From NCBI GenBank assembly GCA_019510485.1, contig JAEKKI010000159.1, forward strand, positions 1-46,288: a DNA stretch of 46,288 bases. Reading direction: 5' to 3'. Origin of the DNA: Catenulisporales bacterium. GTDB taxonomy: Bacteria > Actinomycetota > Actinomycetes > Streptomycetales > Catenulisporaceae. A program made the translations under genes and the position numbers. Shown piece by piece: positions 1-8,275 of the stretch. Under the pieces are notes generated by a model. The model saw nothing but the letters and a program-made list of their open reading frames with translations. It had not been told where the DNA came from and did no database searches. Each line of letters starts with the position of its first letter. Position 1 is the stretch's first letter.

Positions 1-478
1 GACCGCACCACCACCCCCACCGCCACCCGCCAACGCCACAGGTGCGAAGCCAGCCAACGAACTGCGACCCCCAACGAAACCTGTGCACCGTAGCCGAAGG
101 CCGTAAAGAAGCCCTTCAAACCACCCACCCACCGCAACCCGGCAACCCACGGGCGACCCGCAACCCGGCGACCCGCAATCCGGCGACCCGCAATCCGGCG
201 ACCCGCAATCCGGCGACCCGCAACCGGCGACCCGCGATCGGCGACCCGCGACCAGTAACCCGCAACCGACCCCGAAAGAACGACCCAGCACAGCACTACA
301 GAAAACTCACCACCGCCTCGAACCCGACCGTCACCAGCTCGGGCCGCCACGTCCGTATGGCACGCCAACGCCATCAACCACCGGCGCACGTGTTCCCACA
401 CGACGGCGTGAACAGCCAGCCGTCATACCTCCCGCAGCCAACCGCAGTACCCGCCGACCGCTGCGAGGCGCCGACCGA
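1..478. other. Non-coding edge region
   Basis: No gene is supported here. The sequence lies downstream of the stop of the large minus-strand gene that ends at 479. A plus-strand open frame (42-773) exists but reads as low-complexity Arg/Pro/Thr repeats and overlaps the end of the real gene, so I treat it as spurious. The only structure I see is a short tandem repeat at 152-253. Confidence 0.6.
152..253. repeat. Tandem 14-15 bp repeat
   Basis: About seven direct copies of a unit close to GGCGACCCGCAATCC. The units at 167-181, 182-196 and 197-211 are identical, and the later copies shorten to 14 bp and drift. It lies in the non-coding region downstream of the CWB2 protein gene. It looks like a simple replication-slippage minisatellite; no function is evident. 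Confidence 0.85.
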
Positions 479-3400
479 TCAGCCGGCCGCCTTTCCATGC
501 ACAGCACCGGTCACCTGCTCGGTAAGAGCAGGCGAGATAACCTTCGACCCCCCGAACAACGCGACCGTAACCAACGTCGGCTGCAACTCCTGCAGCAACA
601 TCAGCGTCGTCGGTTCCAGCGGCGATTCAACCGTAACCAACTGCGCCCCGGCGTTAGCCGCGAACGCCCCGCCGGTGAGCGCATCAGGGAACGCACTCCC
701 CGTCGCCACCCCGATCCGGAGCACCCCGCCGGCCGCCGCGGCCGCCCGCACCAGCTTCGCGTCGGTGTCGTAGCGGTCGGAGCCCGCGTAGACCTGCACG
801 AAACCGCCCAGCCCCTTGCTGGCCGTCGCCGCCTGGCCGCCGACCGCCCAAACCGCCGGGGCGGCCGCGGTCGAGGCGGCGGCTTTGGCGCGGACGTAGG
901 CGGCCACCCGCGGGTCGAGCGTCTTGCCGTCGGTCGGCAGGACGGCCGCCGGGATGCCGCCGCTCGCGGCGGGTCCGGCGGCGAACGGGCCGGCGGCCAG
1001 GGCGTCGGCGAAGTCCAGCCCGGTGGCCAGCACCACGTGCGCCGGATCGCCCAGGCCGCGGCGCGCGACGTCCAGCGCGGTCGCGTCGCGGTCGGCGCCG
1101 GCGTAGCGGTTCACGGTGTATCCCAGTGCGCGCAGCCGGTTCTCCACCGCCGGCGACACCGCGGACGTCCCGCCCAGGATGTCGACCGTGCCGCTGCCGC
1201 CCAGCACCCGGCGGATCTCGTTCTCAGTGTCCTTCGTCAGCGCCGCGGGCTGGGTCAGCAGCAGCGGCCCGTGGACCTTCGCCGCCAGCGGCACGCCGGC
1301 CAGCGCGTCCGGGAACAGGTCGCCGCGGGCCAGCACCACGCCGCGCGCCGCCGCCCGGCTGGTGCCGTCGCCGCCGGCGTTCGCCCACTGCGCTTGCGAG
1401 ACCGCGACGCCGGTGAGGTAGCGGTTGTCCCCGGCCAGTCGGGTGACCAGCGGGGCCGCGGGCGGGGGAGCGGCGGGGGCGGGTGGCGGCGGGGGAGCTG
1501 CGGGATCCGGCGGCGGCGGCGTTCCCCCGCCGAGCGGCGGGTTGACAACAGGCTGAGTCCCGTTGCCGGTGAGCGGCACATACATCGCGCCCTGTGCGGT
1601 GTCACCGGTGATCTCGTACCGGTCGGCCGCCGGCCCGACGGCGGTCGGCGTGAAGGTGACGCTCAGCGTTATCCCCTGCCCCGGCCCGAGCACCATGCTT
1701 TCGTTCGGCGGCTGGCCGGTGCTGAACACCCCGGCCGGAGCCTTGGCCTTCCTGATGGTGACCGGGACGTTGCCGGTGTTGGTGGCTGAGAACTTCAGCG
1801 TTTGCGAAGCGCCGACCACCACATCCCCGAAGTCCAGGGCGGAGGGCGAGAGCGTCAGCTCGCCGACCCCGTCGACCGCGCCCCCGGACAGCGGGATCTT
1901 CAGCGTGTCGGCGGTCCCGTTGCCGCTCGTCGACGTGATGTCGATCGAATCGGTCCAGTTCCCCGGCGTCGTGGACAGGAATGTCACCGTGGCGTCCACG
2001 CCCTCGCCGGGAGCGAGCACCTGCCCCGGGCTCGGCAGGCCGGCCACGGTGAACGGTGTCCCGGCGGCCGGCCCGGTGACCGAGCCGATCGTCTCGTCCG
2101 TGGTGCCGGTGTTGACGATCCGCACCGGCAGGTTCGAGGAGATCCCGGTCGGCTGGTCGGCGTCGAAGGCGAGCTTCGGCGGGTTGGAGCCCAGGCCGTC
2201 CTGGGTGCCGGTGCCGGTCAGCGAGACGCCGACGGTGCCCGCACTGGTCGCCACGGACAGGATCGCGCTGATCGCACCGGGCGCCGACGGCGAGAACGTC
2301 ACCGGCAGCACCAGCGTGTCGCCGGCCGCCATATCGTGCGGCAGGGCAGCGCCGCTGGTGTTGACGCCGAACACTGATGACGAGGTCTTCGCCCCCGTGA
2401 CGGTGAGCGGACGGGTGGCGGTCAGGGTCACGGTGCCCGTGCCCGTCTTCTTCACCTCCACCTGGCCGAACGAGTTCTGCGGCGCGGTCAGCGGTGCGGT
2501 GGTCGGGCTGCCGAATCCGATGACGTGGCCGTCACGGGTGCCGACGTAGATGTGCCCGTGGTCGGACGCCAAGGACGTGAACTTCACCGCCGTGCCGATC
2601 GGCGCGGAGTACAACAGCGACAGCGAGCCGTCGGGGTTCGGGATGGCGCTGTAACCGCGCAGTTCCGCATTGACGCCCGACGCGCCGGTCGGCGAGTAGA
2701 CCGCCCAGACGACGGCACTGTTGGGGTCGGTGCCGTCCGAGGTGACGAGCGGGGAGCCGCTGGTGTAGCCGAAGATGTCGGCGCTGGCGCCGGCCGCGCT
2801 CAACGACGGCGTGCCGTCCGAGGACACGCCGTAGTGGAAGGCCCGAAGCGGCCCGGTGGCGCTGACCAGGTACACCCAGCCGCCGTCGCCGCCGAACACC
2901 GCGGGGTGGCCCCACAGCCCGCTGAACGGACCGGTGACGCTTACGGCGTCGTCCGTGCCGTTCGGCCCCTGTCCCATCCCGCCGAGCCCGTCGCGGTCCA
3001 GCAGGAACACCCGGCCGTCCTTGCCCTGCTCGACCAACAGCGACGTGCCCGCGGGGTTGCGGAAGTACGCGTCCGGCAACCCGATCGGGCCGCCGGAGCC
3101 CAGGTCGGCGTCGTCGACGTCGAGGGTGGCGTTGTTCGACGGGCTGAAGAAGTCCGCGGCGGAGAGCGTCTTGTCGGGATTCACCTGGAGCCGGACGACC
3201 GACTCGCCGAGCGTGTCCGGCGGGGTGGTGACGCCGGCGCCGGGGCTGCTGTTCGGGCTCATCCCGTTGCCGGTGGATAAGAAGATCCGGCCGTCGCCGT
3301 CGGACATCAGGCCGCTGCCGGACTGCCAGATGCCGGCGCCGCTGCTGGCCCCGCCGGCCTCGTCGGTCCACATCGCGGTCTGCCGGGCGGTGGCGGTGTC

Positions 3401-4093
3401 CACGCCGACGACGTAGCCGCGGTAGGGCGTGACGTCGCAGTGCCCGCCGAAACCGGCGTAGACCACGCCGTCCATCAGCAGCAGGCCGGGCCGCTGCATC
3501 TGGTGGAAGGCGTCGAACTGCGTCGTCGGGTCGTTGTCCGCCGTGCCCTTGATCTCCACCGGCCAGTCGGGCCGCTCCCGCCCGGTCTCCGCGTCCAGGG
3601 CGTGCAGATACCAGTGCGCCGACGCGACGTTCCCGCCGGAGTACGTCTTAGACGTCATATATACGGTCCCGGTGGCGGGATCGTAGACCGGACTCGACGT
3701 GATGCCGATGTTCGGGGTCAGGTCGCCGCAGCTGATCGCCGCCACCGGCCAGGCCGGACCGAAGTCCGGCCCCTGCCAGGCGATGGCGCCGGTGGCCGGA
3801 TCCAGGCCGTAGGCCTTGTTGTTCTCGGTGACCGCGACGAGCACGTCGCCGGCCATGATCGGTTGGGCGTAGACCTGCCCGTCGACCGGCGTGCTGAACA
3901 CCTTCCCGAAACTGGAGGAGGCGATCGTCGCCGGGCCGAGCCCGGGCTCCGCCGAGTCCCAGCCGGTGCGCAGGTTGTCGACGGACACTGTGGTCGCCAC
4001 CGCGTGCGCGCCGCCGACCGGCTGTGCAAGCGCGCCGATGACGGTGGCCGCCGTGCCGAGTGCGGACAGCCGTGCACGACGCATTGATGCCAC
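479..4093 (-). CDS. Secreted PQQ-like propeller protein with CWB2 cell-wall anchor
   Basis: 1204 residues. The GTG start at 4093 is chosen because a strong GGAGGGGG-type ribosome site lies about 8 nt upstream. The domains in order are: an N-terminal signal peptide ending near A-H-A; a long repeat region to about residue 540 with pyrroloquinoline-quinone-like propeller features (VYAQPIMAGD, NNKAYGLDPATGAIAW, HIYVGTRDGHVIGFG); two or three Ig-like choice-of-anchor/ASH repeats (VTFSPSAPG, VTFTPTAVG); a Pro-rich linker at about 850-880; and three C-terminal cell-wall-binding repeats of the CWB2 family (RLAGDNRY, RYAGADRD, VYAGSDRY). CWB2 modules bind secondary wall polymers, so the protein is probably displayed on the wall. 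The propeller may bind a cofactor or simply be a binding scaffold; I cannot name a substrate. It is divergent from the peptide operon to the right. Confidence 0.85.
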   Translation of the reverse strand: MASMRRARLSALGTAATVIGALAQPVGGAHAVATTVSVDNLRTGWDSAEPGLGPATIASSSFGKVFSTPVDGQVYAQPIMAGDVLVAVTENNKAYGLDPATGAIAWQGPDFGPAWPVAAISCGDLTPNIGITSSPVYDPATGTVYMTSKTYSGGNVASAHWYLHALDAETGRERPDWPVEIKGTADNDPTTQFDAFHQMQRPGLLLMDGVVYAGFGGHCDVTPYRGYVVGVDTATARQTAMWTDEAGGASSGAGIWQSGSGLMSDGDGRIFLSTGNGMSPNSSPGAGVTTPPDTLGESVVRLQVNPDKTLSAADFFSPSNNATLDVDDADLGSGGPIGLPDAYFRNPAGTSLLVEQGKDGRVFLLDRDGLGGMGQGPNGTDDAVSVTGPFSGLWGHPAVFGGDGGWVYLVSATGPLRAFHYGVSSDGTPSLSAAGASADIFGYTSGSPLVTSDGTDPNSAVVWAVYSPTGASGVNAELRGYSAIPNPDGSLSLLYSAPIGTAVKFTSLASDHGHIYVGTRDGHVIGFGSPTTAPLTAPQNSFGQVEVKKTGTGTVTLTATRPLTVTGAKTSSSVFGVNTSGAALPHDMAAGDTLVLPVTFSPSAPGAISAILSVATSAGTVGVSLTGTGTQDGLGSNPPKLAFDADQPTGISSNLPVRIVNTGTTDETIGSVTGPAAGTPFTVAGLPSPGQVLAPGEGVDATVTFLSTTPGNWTDSIDITSTSGNGTADTLKIPLSGGAVDGVGELTLSPSALDFGDVVVGASQTLKFSATNTGNVPVTIRKAKAPAGVFSTGQPPNESMVLGPGQGITLSVTFTPTAVGPAADRYEITGDTAQGAMYVPLTGNGTQPVVNPPLGGGTPPPPDPAAPPPPPAPAAPPPAAPLVTRLAGDNRYLTGVAVSQAQWANAGGDGTSRAAARGVVLARGDLFPDALAGVPLAAKVHGPLLLTQPAALTKDTENEIRRVLGGSGTVDILGGTSAVSPAVENRLRALGYTVNRYAGADRDATALDVARRGLGDPAHVVLATGLDFADALAAGPFAAGPAASGGIPAAVLPTDGKTLDPRVAAYVRAKAAASTAAAPAVWAVGGQAATASKGLGGFVQVYAGSDRYDTDAKLVRAAAAAGGVLRIGVATGSAFPDALTGGAFAANAGAQLVTVESPLEPTTLMLLQELQPTLVTVALFGGSKVISPALTEQVTGAVHGKAAG

Positions 4094-4533
4094 GATGACA
4101 GACCCCCTCCGGGCGGCGCCCGGAGCAGCACCCGGCAGCCGCAGTTCTCCCCCAAGGACTTGCAGATTGCCAGATTGTCACCGTGGGGAGTCGCGGTTGT
4201 CAACGGAGTCGCAGGTCGGCATGGCGCAGCGTCGCCCCGCGGCGGCCGAGGGGGTCGGCTCACCGGAAGCCGGACCGGTTTCCTGGTGTCCCTTCGGCGG
4301 CGGGTGTCCATATAGTGGAACAGGCGCCGGCCTTCGATGTCAAGGGCCTGCGAAATGTGCGCGGATACGGATGACTGTGGGGTATGACCAACCGATTCCG
4401 CCTAGGCATACCGGGTTATGTCCAGATTAGTGCTTCGAAAAATTCGTGCTTGACAGAACGTTGAATCATTACTACGAATATTGACGAAGCGATCGCTGAC
4501 CGAAGAACCCTCCCACAAAGAAGGTTGGTTACC
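4094..4533. other. Divergent intergenic region, CWB2 gene / peptide operon
   Basis: About 440 bp between two divergently read genes. The last ~110 bp before the peptide gene are clearly more AT-rich than the surroundings and carry a promoter-like pair (annotated separately). A small inverted repeat, CGAA-aaa-TTCG, at 4436-4446 sits just upstream of that -35 box. I see no further gene. Confidence 0.6.
4450..4478 (+). promoter_or_regulatory. Candidate promoter of the Cys-rich peptide operon
   Basis: TTGACA at 4450-4455, a 17-nt spacer, then TACGAA at 4473-4478. The -35 matches the vegetative consensus exactly and the -10 is a fair match. It lies about 55 nt before the peptide start codon at 4534, in an unusually AT-rich stretch. 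Confidence 0.5.
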
Positions 4534-4710
4534 ATGGCTCGTCTCATCACCGGCGTCGCCGACAAGATCGTCGGTCGGCTGGCCCCGAAGGCCAAGGCCT
4601 CGGCGTGCATTCCCGACGACCCGTACTACACGTGCTGGAACCACGCCAAGATGTACTGCCACAACAACTGCCTCGGCCACGAGTACTGCCACCAGGTCGG
4701 CACCTGCTAA
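4534..4710 (+). CDS. Precursor of a six-cysteine exported peptide
   Basis: 58 residues from ATG 4534, preceded by AAGAAGG at 4518-4524 with 9-nt spacing. A TTG at 4525 in the same frame lies right on that ribosome site and is unlikely to be used. Residues 1-24 (MARLITGVADKIVGRLAPKA then KASA) form a basic amphipathic leader without the long hydrophobic core of a Sec signal. It ends in A-S-A, a signal-peptidase-I-type motif, directly before Cys25. The remaining 34 residues hold six Cys in the pattern C-x8-C-x7-C-x3-C-x5-C-x5-C, with Cys as both first and last residue, plus four His and four Tyr. There are few Ser/Thr, so it is not an obvious lanthipeptide. The genes downstream (membrane redox pair, ABC exporter, signal peptidase) suggest a secreted three-disulfide peptide. 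I recognise no named family; function (antimicrobial, signal, metal binding) is open. Confidence 0.8.
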   Translation: MARLITGVADKIVGRLAPKAKASACIPDDPYYTCWNHAKMYCHNNCLGHEYCHQVGTC

Positions 4711-4727
4711 GCAGTAACTCGGCGGGA

Positions 4728-4768
4728 GCCGGACAGTACCGTCGGTGGGTTCGACGGCGCTGTCCGGC
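4728..4768 (+). terminator. Hairpin after the peptide gene (attenuator candidate)
   Basis: GCCGGACAG (4728-4736) pairs with CTGTCCGGC (4760-4768), and the inner CCGTCG (4739-4744) pairs with CGACGG (4752-4757) around a 7-nt loop. That gives 15 base pairs with one 2x2 internal mismatch. A T-rich run (TTTTT at 4784-4788) follows after about 15 nt. It sits between the precursor and its processing genes, where a partial terminator would let the peptide be made in excess over the enzymes. Confidence 0.6.
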
Positions 4769-4822
4769 GCCTGACGCCTTCTCTTTTTCACGGGTCACAT
4801 TTCACCGCGGGGCTTATCTGCC

Positions 4823-5341
4823 ATGCAGTTCATGCAGTCTTTCGCGCTCGGCCTGCGGGCGGCGTTCTTCGTCTTGTTCCTCGTCGCGGCCGGTTCCAAG
4901 ATGCGTTCCAGCGCGGCCCGTCAGGGCTTCGTCCGCTGGGTCGGGGACCTCGCCGTGGTGCCGCAGTCGGCGGCCGGCACGGTGGCCCAGCTCACCATCG
5001 CCCTGGAAACGGTGATCGCGGTCCTGCTGCTCACGCCGTGGGCTCCGGTCGCGTTCGCCCTGGCCGCGCTGGTGCTCGCCGGTTTCGCGGTCGCGACCGC
5101 CGTCGTCGTGCGGCGCGGGACGCAGGCCCGCTGCTTGTGCTTCGGCGCCTCCCCGGCGGTGCTGGGTCGACGGCACGTCGTCCGGGACGGCGCGCTCGCC
5201 GCCGTCGCCGCGGCCGGCATCGGACTCGGCGGCGCCGCACTCCCGCCGGCCGCCGGAATCGCCGTCGCCGGCGCCGCCGGCTGCTCCCTGGCGCTGGCCG
5301 TCGTCCTTCTCGACGAATTCCTGGAGCTCTTCTCGCTGTGA
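4823..5341 (+). CDS. MauE/DoxX-type redox membrane protein
   Basis: 172 residues, four or so hydrophobic segments (about 10-25, 55-70, 75-97, 125-170). The signature C-L-C-F-G at residues 104-108, followed by LGRRHVVRDGAL, is the MauE/DoxX-like pattern of an integral membrane protein with a redox-active Cys pair (C104, C106). In methylamine utilisation MauE works with the thioredoxin-like MauD in disulfide formation of a Cys-rich subunit. Here a thioredoxin-like gene also follows directly. My inference is that the pair oxidises or shuffles the cysteines of the 58-residue peptide at the membrane. ATG 4823 is the first in-frame start; ATG 4832 is possible. The upstream ribosome site is weak. 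Confidence 0.88.
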   Translation: MQFMQSFALGLRAAFFVLFLVAAGSKMRSSAARQGFVRWVGDLAVVPQSAAGTVAQLTIALETVIAVLLLTPWAPVAFALAALVLAGFAVATAVVVRRGTQARCLCFGASPAVLGRRHVVRDGALAAVAAAGIGLGGAALPPAAGIAVAGAAGCSLALAVVLLDEFLELFSL

Positions 5342-5390
5342 GAACCCTCCTGATCCGTAGTTTCGCCACCGAATCCAAAAGGATCAGACG

Positions 5391-5924
5391 ATGCCTTATC
5401 TGACCGCCGCGGTCATCCTCCTTTCGCTGTTCTCTGTCGGTCATATGCTCGTGACGCTCGGTTTGGTCCGCAGGATACGGACAATGGCGACGCAAACCAC
5501 CGCGGCTCCGGCGACTCCGCCGACATTGCCCATGGGGACGGCCCCGACGGAATTCGCGGCGACCAGCGAAGACGGCCGCCTTTTCGATCGGGACGGACTC
5601 GCCGGCGACCGTACTCTGGTCGGTTTCTTCTCCACGACCTGCGAACCCTGCAAAGACAACGCCCCGCGATTCGTCGAATACGCCAAGGATTTCGACCACG
5701 ACCGGGTGCTGGTGGTGATCCAGGAAAGCGAGGCCGGTCAGGCGCGGGAGTTCCGCGAGCGGTACCTGGCCGGCGCCGACGCCGTTGTGGAGCAGGCGAA
5801 CGGGCCGCTGGCGCACGCCTTCACCGTCGAGGCGTTCCCGACGATGTACATCCTCGACGCCGAGGGCCGGGTCGAGCACTCGGCCTTCAGCACCACGCGG
5901 CTGCCCCAGCCCGCAGGCGCCTGA
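5391..5924 (+). CDS. Membrane-anchored TlpA/MauD-like thioredoxin
   Basis: 177 residues. ATG 5391 is preceded by AAAAGGA at a good distance. One N-terminal membrane helix (residues about 4-26) anchors a thioredoxin fold on the outer side. The active site is C84-E-P-C87 in the context FFSTTCEPCKDNAPRF, and the cis-proline loop is AFPTMYIL (P150). TlpA/MauD-like proteins exchange thiols and disulfides outside the cytoplasm. Next to a MauE-like partner and a six-Cys peptide, it most likely oxidises or isomerises that peptide, although the sequence alone does not tell oxidase from reductase. The gene ends 2 nt before the ABC exporter, so the two are co-transcribed. Confidence 0.9.
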   Translation: MPYLTAAVILLSLFSVGHMLVTLGLVRRIRTMATQTTAAPATPPTLPMGTAPTEFAATSEDGRLFDRDGLAGDRTLVGFFSTTCEPCKDNAPRFVEYAKDFDHDRVLVVIQESEAGQAREFRERYLAGADAVVEQANGPLAHAFTVEAFPTMYILDAEGRVEHSAFSTTRLPQPAGA

Positions 5925-5926
5925 GC

Positions 5927-7738
5927 ATGGCCGTCGTCGCCCTGGTCTGGCGCTCGTCGGCCCGGTTCGCGCTGGGCCAGGCCGCCATCACGCTGGTGCT
6001 CGGGCTGGGCCCGGTGACGTCGGCGTGGGCGATGCGCGGGCTGCTGGACGCGTTGGGGGACGGATCGGCGGGAGCGGGCGGGGCGGGCGACGCCGGCCGG
6101 CGCACCGGCTACCTGGTGGCCCTGGTCGTGACGATCGCCGTCGTGTCGGTGGCACCGCACGTCAACCGCTTCCTGGACGCCGGCCTGCGCCGCCGCGTGA
6201 CCCTGCGCATGCACGACGAGCTGTTCACCGGCCTGAACCGGCTCGAAGGGCTGGGCCGGTTCGAGTCGCCGCGGCATCTGGACAAGGTGCGGCTGGCCCA
6301 GCAGGCGACACAGATGGCGCCCGGCCAGCTGGTGGCCGCCGGCTTCGGCTGCGTGCAGGCCGTGGTGTCAGCCCTCGGATTCCTGCTGGCCCTGGTGACG
6401 ATCGCCCCGGTGCTGGCCGCCGTCACGCTGGTCGCGGCCGTGCCGGCGGTCATCGCCCAGCACCGTCTCGGCCGCCGGCGCGCCGATGCCCAGCTGACCA
6501 TGTCGCCGAACCTGCGCCGGCAGATCTTCTACGCGAGCCTGCTCACCGACCTGAACGCCATCAAAGAGGTGCGGCTGTTCGGCTTGGGCGAGTTCCTGCG
6601 CGGGCGGATGCGCCAGGAGACGCAGGCGGTGCACCGCGAAGAGGAGTCGGTGGACGGCACCGTGCTCGCCACGCAGTCCGTCCTGGCGGCGCTCACCGCG
6701 GCGATCACCGGCGCCGGGCTGTTCTGGGCGGTCGGCGGCACGAGCGGCCGCTTCACCGCCGGCACCGTCGTGATGTTCTTCACGGCGGTGGTGGCCGTGC
6801 AGAGCGGGCTCGGCACGGTCGCCGGGCGGGTGTCCGAGATCACCGAGGCGAACGCCCTGGTCCGGCACTTCGAAGAGCTGCGCGACGCCGGATCCGATCT
6901 GCCGGTCCGCGCCGACCCGATCCCGGTCCCGGCGCTGAGCCGGGGCATCGAGATCGCAGACCTCTGGTTCCGCTACGGCCCGGACCAGCCGTGGATCCTT
7001 CGCGGCCTGGATCTCACCGTGCCCCGCGGCGCCACGGTCGCGCTGGTGGGGCTCAACGGCGCGGGCAAGAGCACCCTGATCAAGCTGCTCTGCCGCCTCT
7101 ACGACCCCGAACGCGGGGCGATCCGCTGGGACGGCGTCGACCTGCGCGATATGGAGCCGGCGGCCTTCCGCGCCCGCATCGGCACCGTCTTCCAGGACTA
7201 CATGGCCTACGACCTGCCGGCCCGGGAGAACATCGGCATGGGCGACCTGCCCGCGCTCGGCGACCCGGAGCGGATCCGAGCCGCCGCGCGCCTGGCCGGG
7301 ATCGACGCCACGGTCGAGGCGCTGCCGTTCGGCTACGAAACGCTGCTCAGCCGGCGCTTCTTCGACATGGCGGACAAGACGAATCCGCGCACCGGCATGA
7401 CGCTGTCCGGCGGCCAGTGGCAGCGCGTCGCCCTGGCCCGCGGCATGATGCGCTCCACGGCGGACCTGCTCATCCTCGACGAGCCCAGCTCCGGCCTGGA
7501 CGCCGAGGCCGAGCACGACGTGCACAGCCGGCTGCGCCGCCACCGCGGCGACCGCACGACGCTGCTGGTCTCGCACCGCCTCGGCGCCGTGCGCGAAGCC
7601 GACCTGATCGTCGTGCTCGAAGACGGCGTCATCGCCGAACAGGGCACCCACGACAGCCTGATGGCGGCCGGCGGCCGCTATCACGACTTGTTCACGTTGC
7701 AGTCATCCGGCTACCGGGAAACGGCCGCGGCGGGATGA
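5927..7738 (+). CDS. ABC exporter (permease fused to ATPase) of the Cys-rich peptide operon
   Basis: 603 residues: an N-terminal six-helix exporter-type membrane domain (to about 330), then an ATP-binding domain with Walker A GLNGAGKST (375-383), signature LSGGQ (493-497), Walker B LLILDEPSSGLD (about 515-526) and H-loop VSHRLG. All catalytic residues are present, so it can act as a homodimer. There is no N-terminal C39 peptidase domain, so leader removal must be done by another enzyme; the signal peptidase gene that overlaps its stop codon (ATGA at 7735-7738) is the obvious candidate. Its likely cargo is the 58-residue peptide, by context only. Confidence 0.92.
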   Translation: MAVVALVWRSSARFALGQAAITLVLGLGPVTSAWAMRGLLDALGDGSAGAGGAGDAGRRTGYLVALVVTIAVVSVAPHVNRFLDAGLRRRVTLRMHDELFTGLNRLEGLGRFESPRHLDKVRLAQQATQMAPGQLVAAGFGCVQAVVSALGFLLALVTIAPVLAAVTLVAAVPAVIAQHRLGRRRADAQLTMSPNLRRQIFYASLLTDLNAIKEVRLFGLGEFLRGRMRQETQAVHREEESVDGTVLATQSVLAALTAAITGAGLFWAVGGTSGRFTAGTVVMFFTAVVAVQSGLGTVAGRVSEITEANALVRHFEELRDAGSDLPVRADPIPVPALSRGIEIADLWFRYGPDQPWILRGLDLTVPRGATVALVGLNGAGKSTLIKLLCRLYDPERGAIRWDGVDLRDMEPAAFRARIGTVFQDYMAYDLPARENIGMGDLPALGDPERIRAAARLAGIDATVEALPFGYETLLSRRFFDMADKTNPRTGMTLSGGQWQRVALARGMMRSTADLLILDEPSSGLDAEAEHDVHSRLRRHRGDRTTLLVSHRLGAVREADLIVVLEDGVIAEQGTHDSLMAAGGRYHDLFTLQSSGYRETAAAG

Positions 7739-8193
7739 CCATCAGCCTTCTGATCCTCGCGCTGGTGGCCGCGATCGGGCCGGCGGCCGCCGGAGCCGTC
7801 GTGGCCACCCGGCGCCGCGTCGTCGTGGTGACCGTCGAGGGCACCAGCATGGTCCCCACCTACCGGCCGGGCGATCGGCTGCTGGTCCGCCGCTGCGGCC
7901 TGGGAGGCGTCAGCCGGGGGCAGGCGGTCGTGGTGCTCCGCCCGGACCTGGTGACCGGCTGGCAGGTCGCGGGGCGTTCGGGCGGCCGGCCCGGCGACAG
8001 CCAGTGGTTCGTCAAGCGCGCCGCCGGCCTGCCGGGCGATCCGGTGCCGTCGGCCGGGGGTCCGGACGCCGTCGTGCCGCCGGATCACTTGTACCTGCTC
8101 GGCGACAACCCGGTGAGCGAGGATTCCCGGAAGTGGGGATGGTGCCCGGCCGACCGGGTGGTCGGCGTGGTGGTGCGAGCACTCGGGGGATAG
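7735..8193 (+). CDS. Small S26 (type I) signal peptidase
   Basis: 152 residues, read from ATG 7735, which overlaps the transporter stop as ATGA. One N-terminal membrane helix (about 3-24) is followed by the type I signal peptidase boxes: EGTSMVPTYRPGDRLLV with nucleophile Ser38, FVKRAAGLPGD with general base Lys94, and LLGDNPVSEDSRKWG. The active site faces outward in this family. Housekeeping LepB cuts after A-x-A, and the operon's peptide has A-S-A just before its first cysteine. That match makes this a likely dedicated leader peptidase. It is shorter than housekeeping actinobacterial LepB proteins. It could instead serve other substrates. Confidence 0.92.
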   Translation: MTISLLILALVAAIGPAAAGAVVATRRRVVVVTVEGTSMVPTYRPGDRLLVRRCGLGGVSRGQAVVVLRPDLVTGWQVAGRSGGRPGDSQWFVKRAAGLPGDPVPSAGGPDAVVPPDHLYLLGDNPVSEDSRKWGWCPADRVVGVVVRALGG

Positions 8194-8194
8194 G

Positions 8195-8220
8195 GCCCAC
8201 GCGGTGCCGGTGCTGTGGGC
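8195..8220 (+). terminator. Possible terminator after the peptide operon
   Basis: GCCCAC (8195-8200) and GTGGGC (8215-8220) can form a short stem directly after the peptidase stop, followed by GTTT. The stem is only 6 bp with a 14-nt loop, so this is weak. Confidence 0.3.
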
Positions 8221-8275
8221 GTTTCCGGCGCCGACACCACCCCCGGGAAAATGCCGCGGATACCCGGGCCGGCCG

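Noticed and set aside
42..773. Plus-strand frame of 243 codons at the left edge
   Set aside because: Low-complexity translation driven by the 15-bp tandem repeat, no domain, and its end overlaps the C-terminal coding region of the CWB2 protein.
4534..4710. Six-Cys peptide as a lanthipeptide substrate of the adjacent LanKC
   Set aside because: The core has only one Thr before Cys34 and one near the end and no Ser after Cys25, so ring formation of that type is unlikely; thiol-disulfide enzymes in the operon fit disulfides better.
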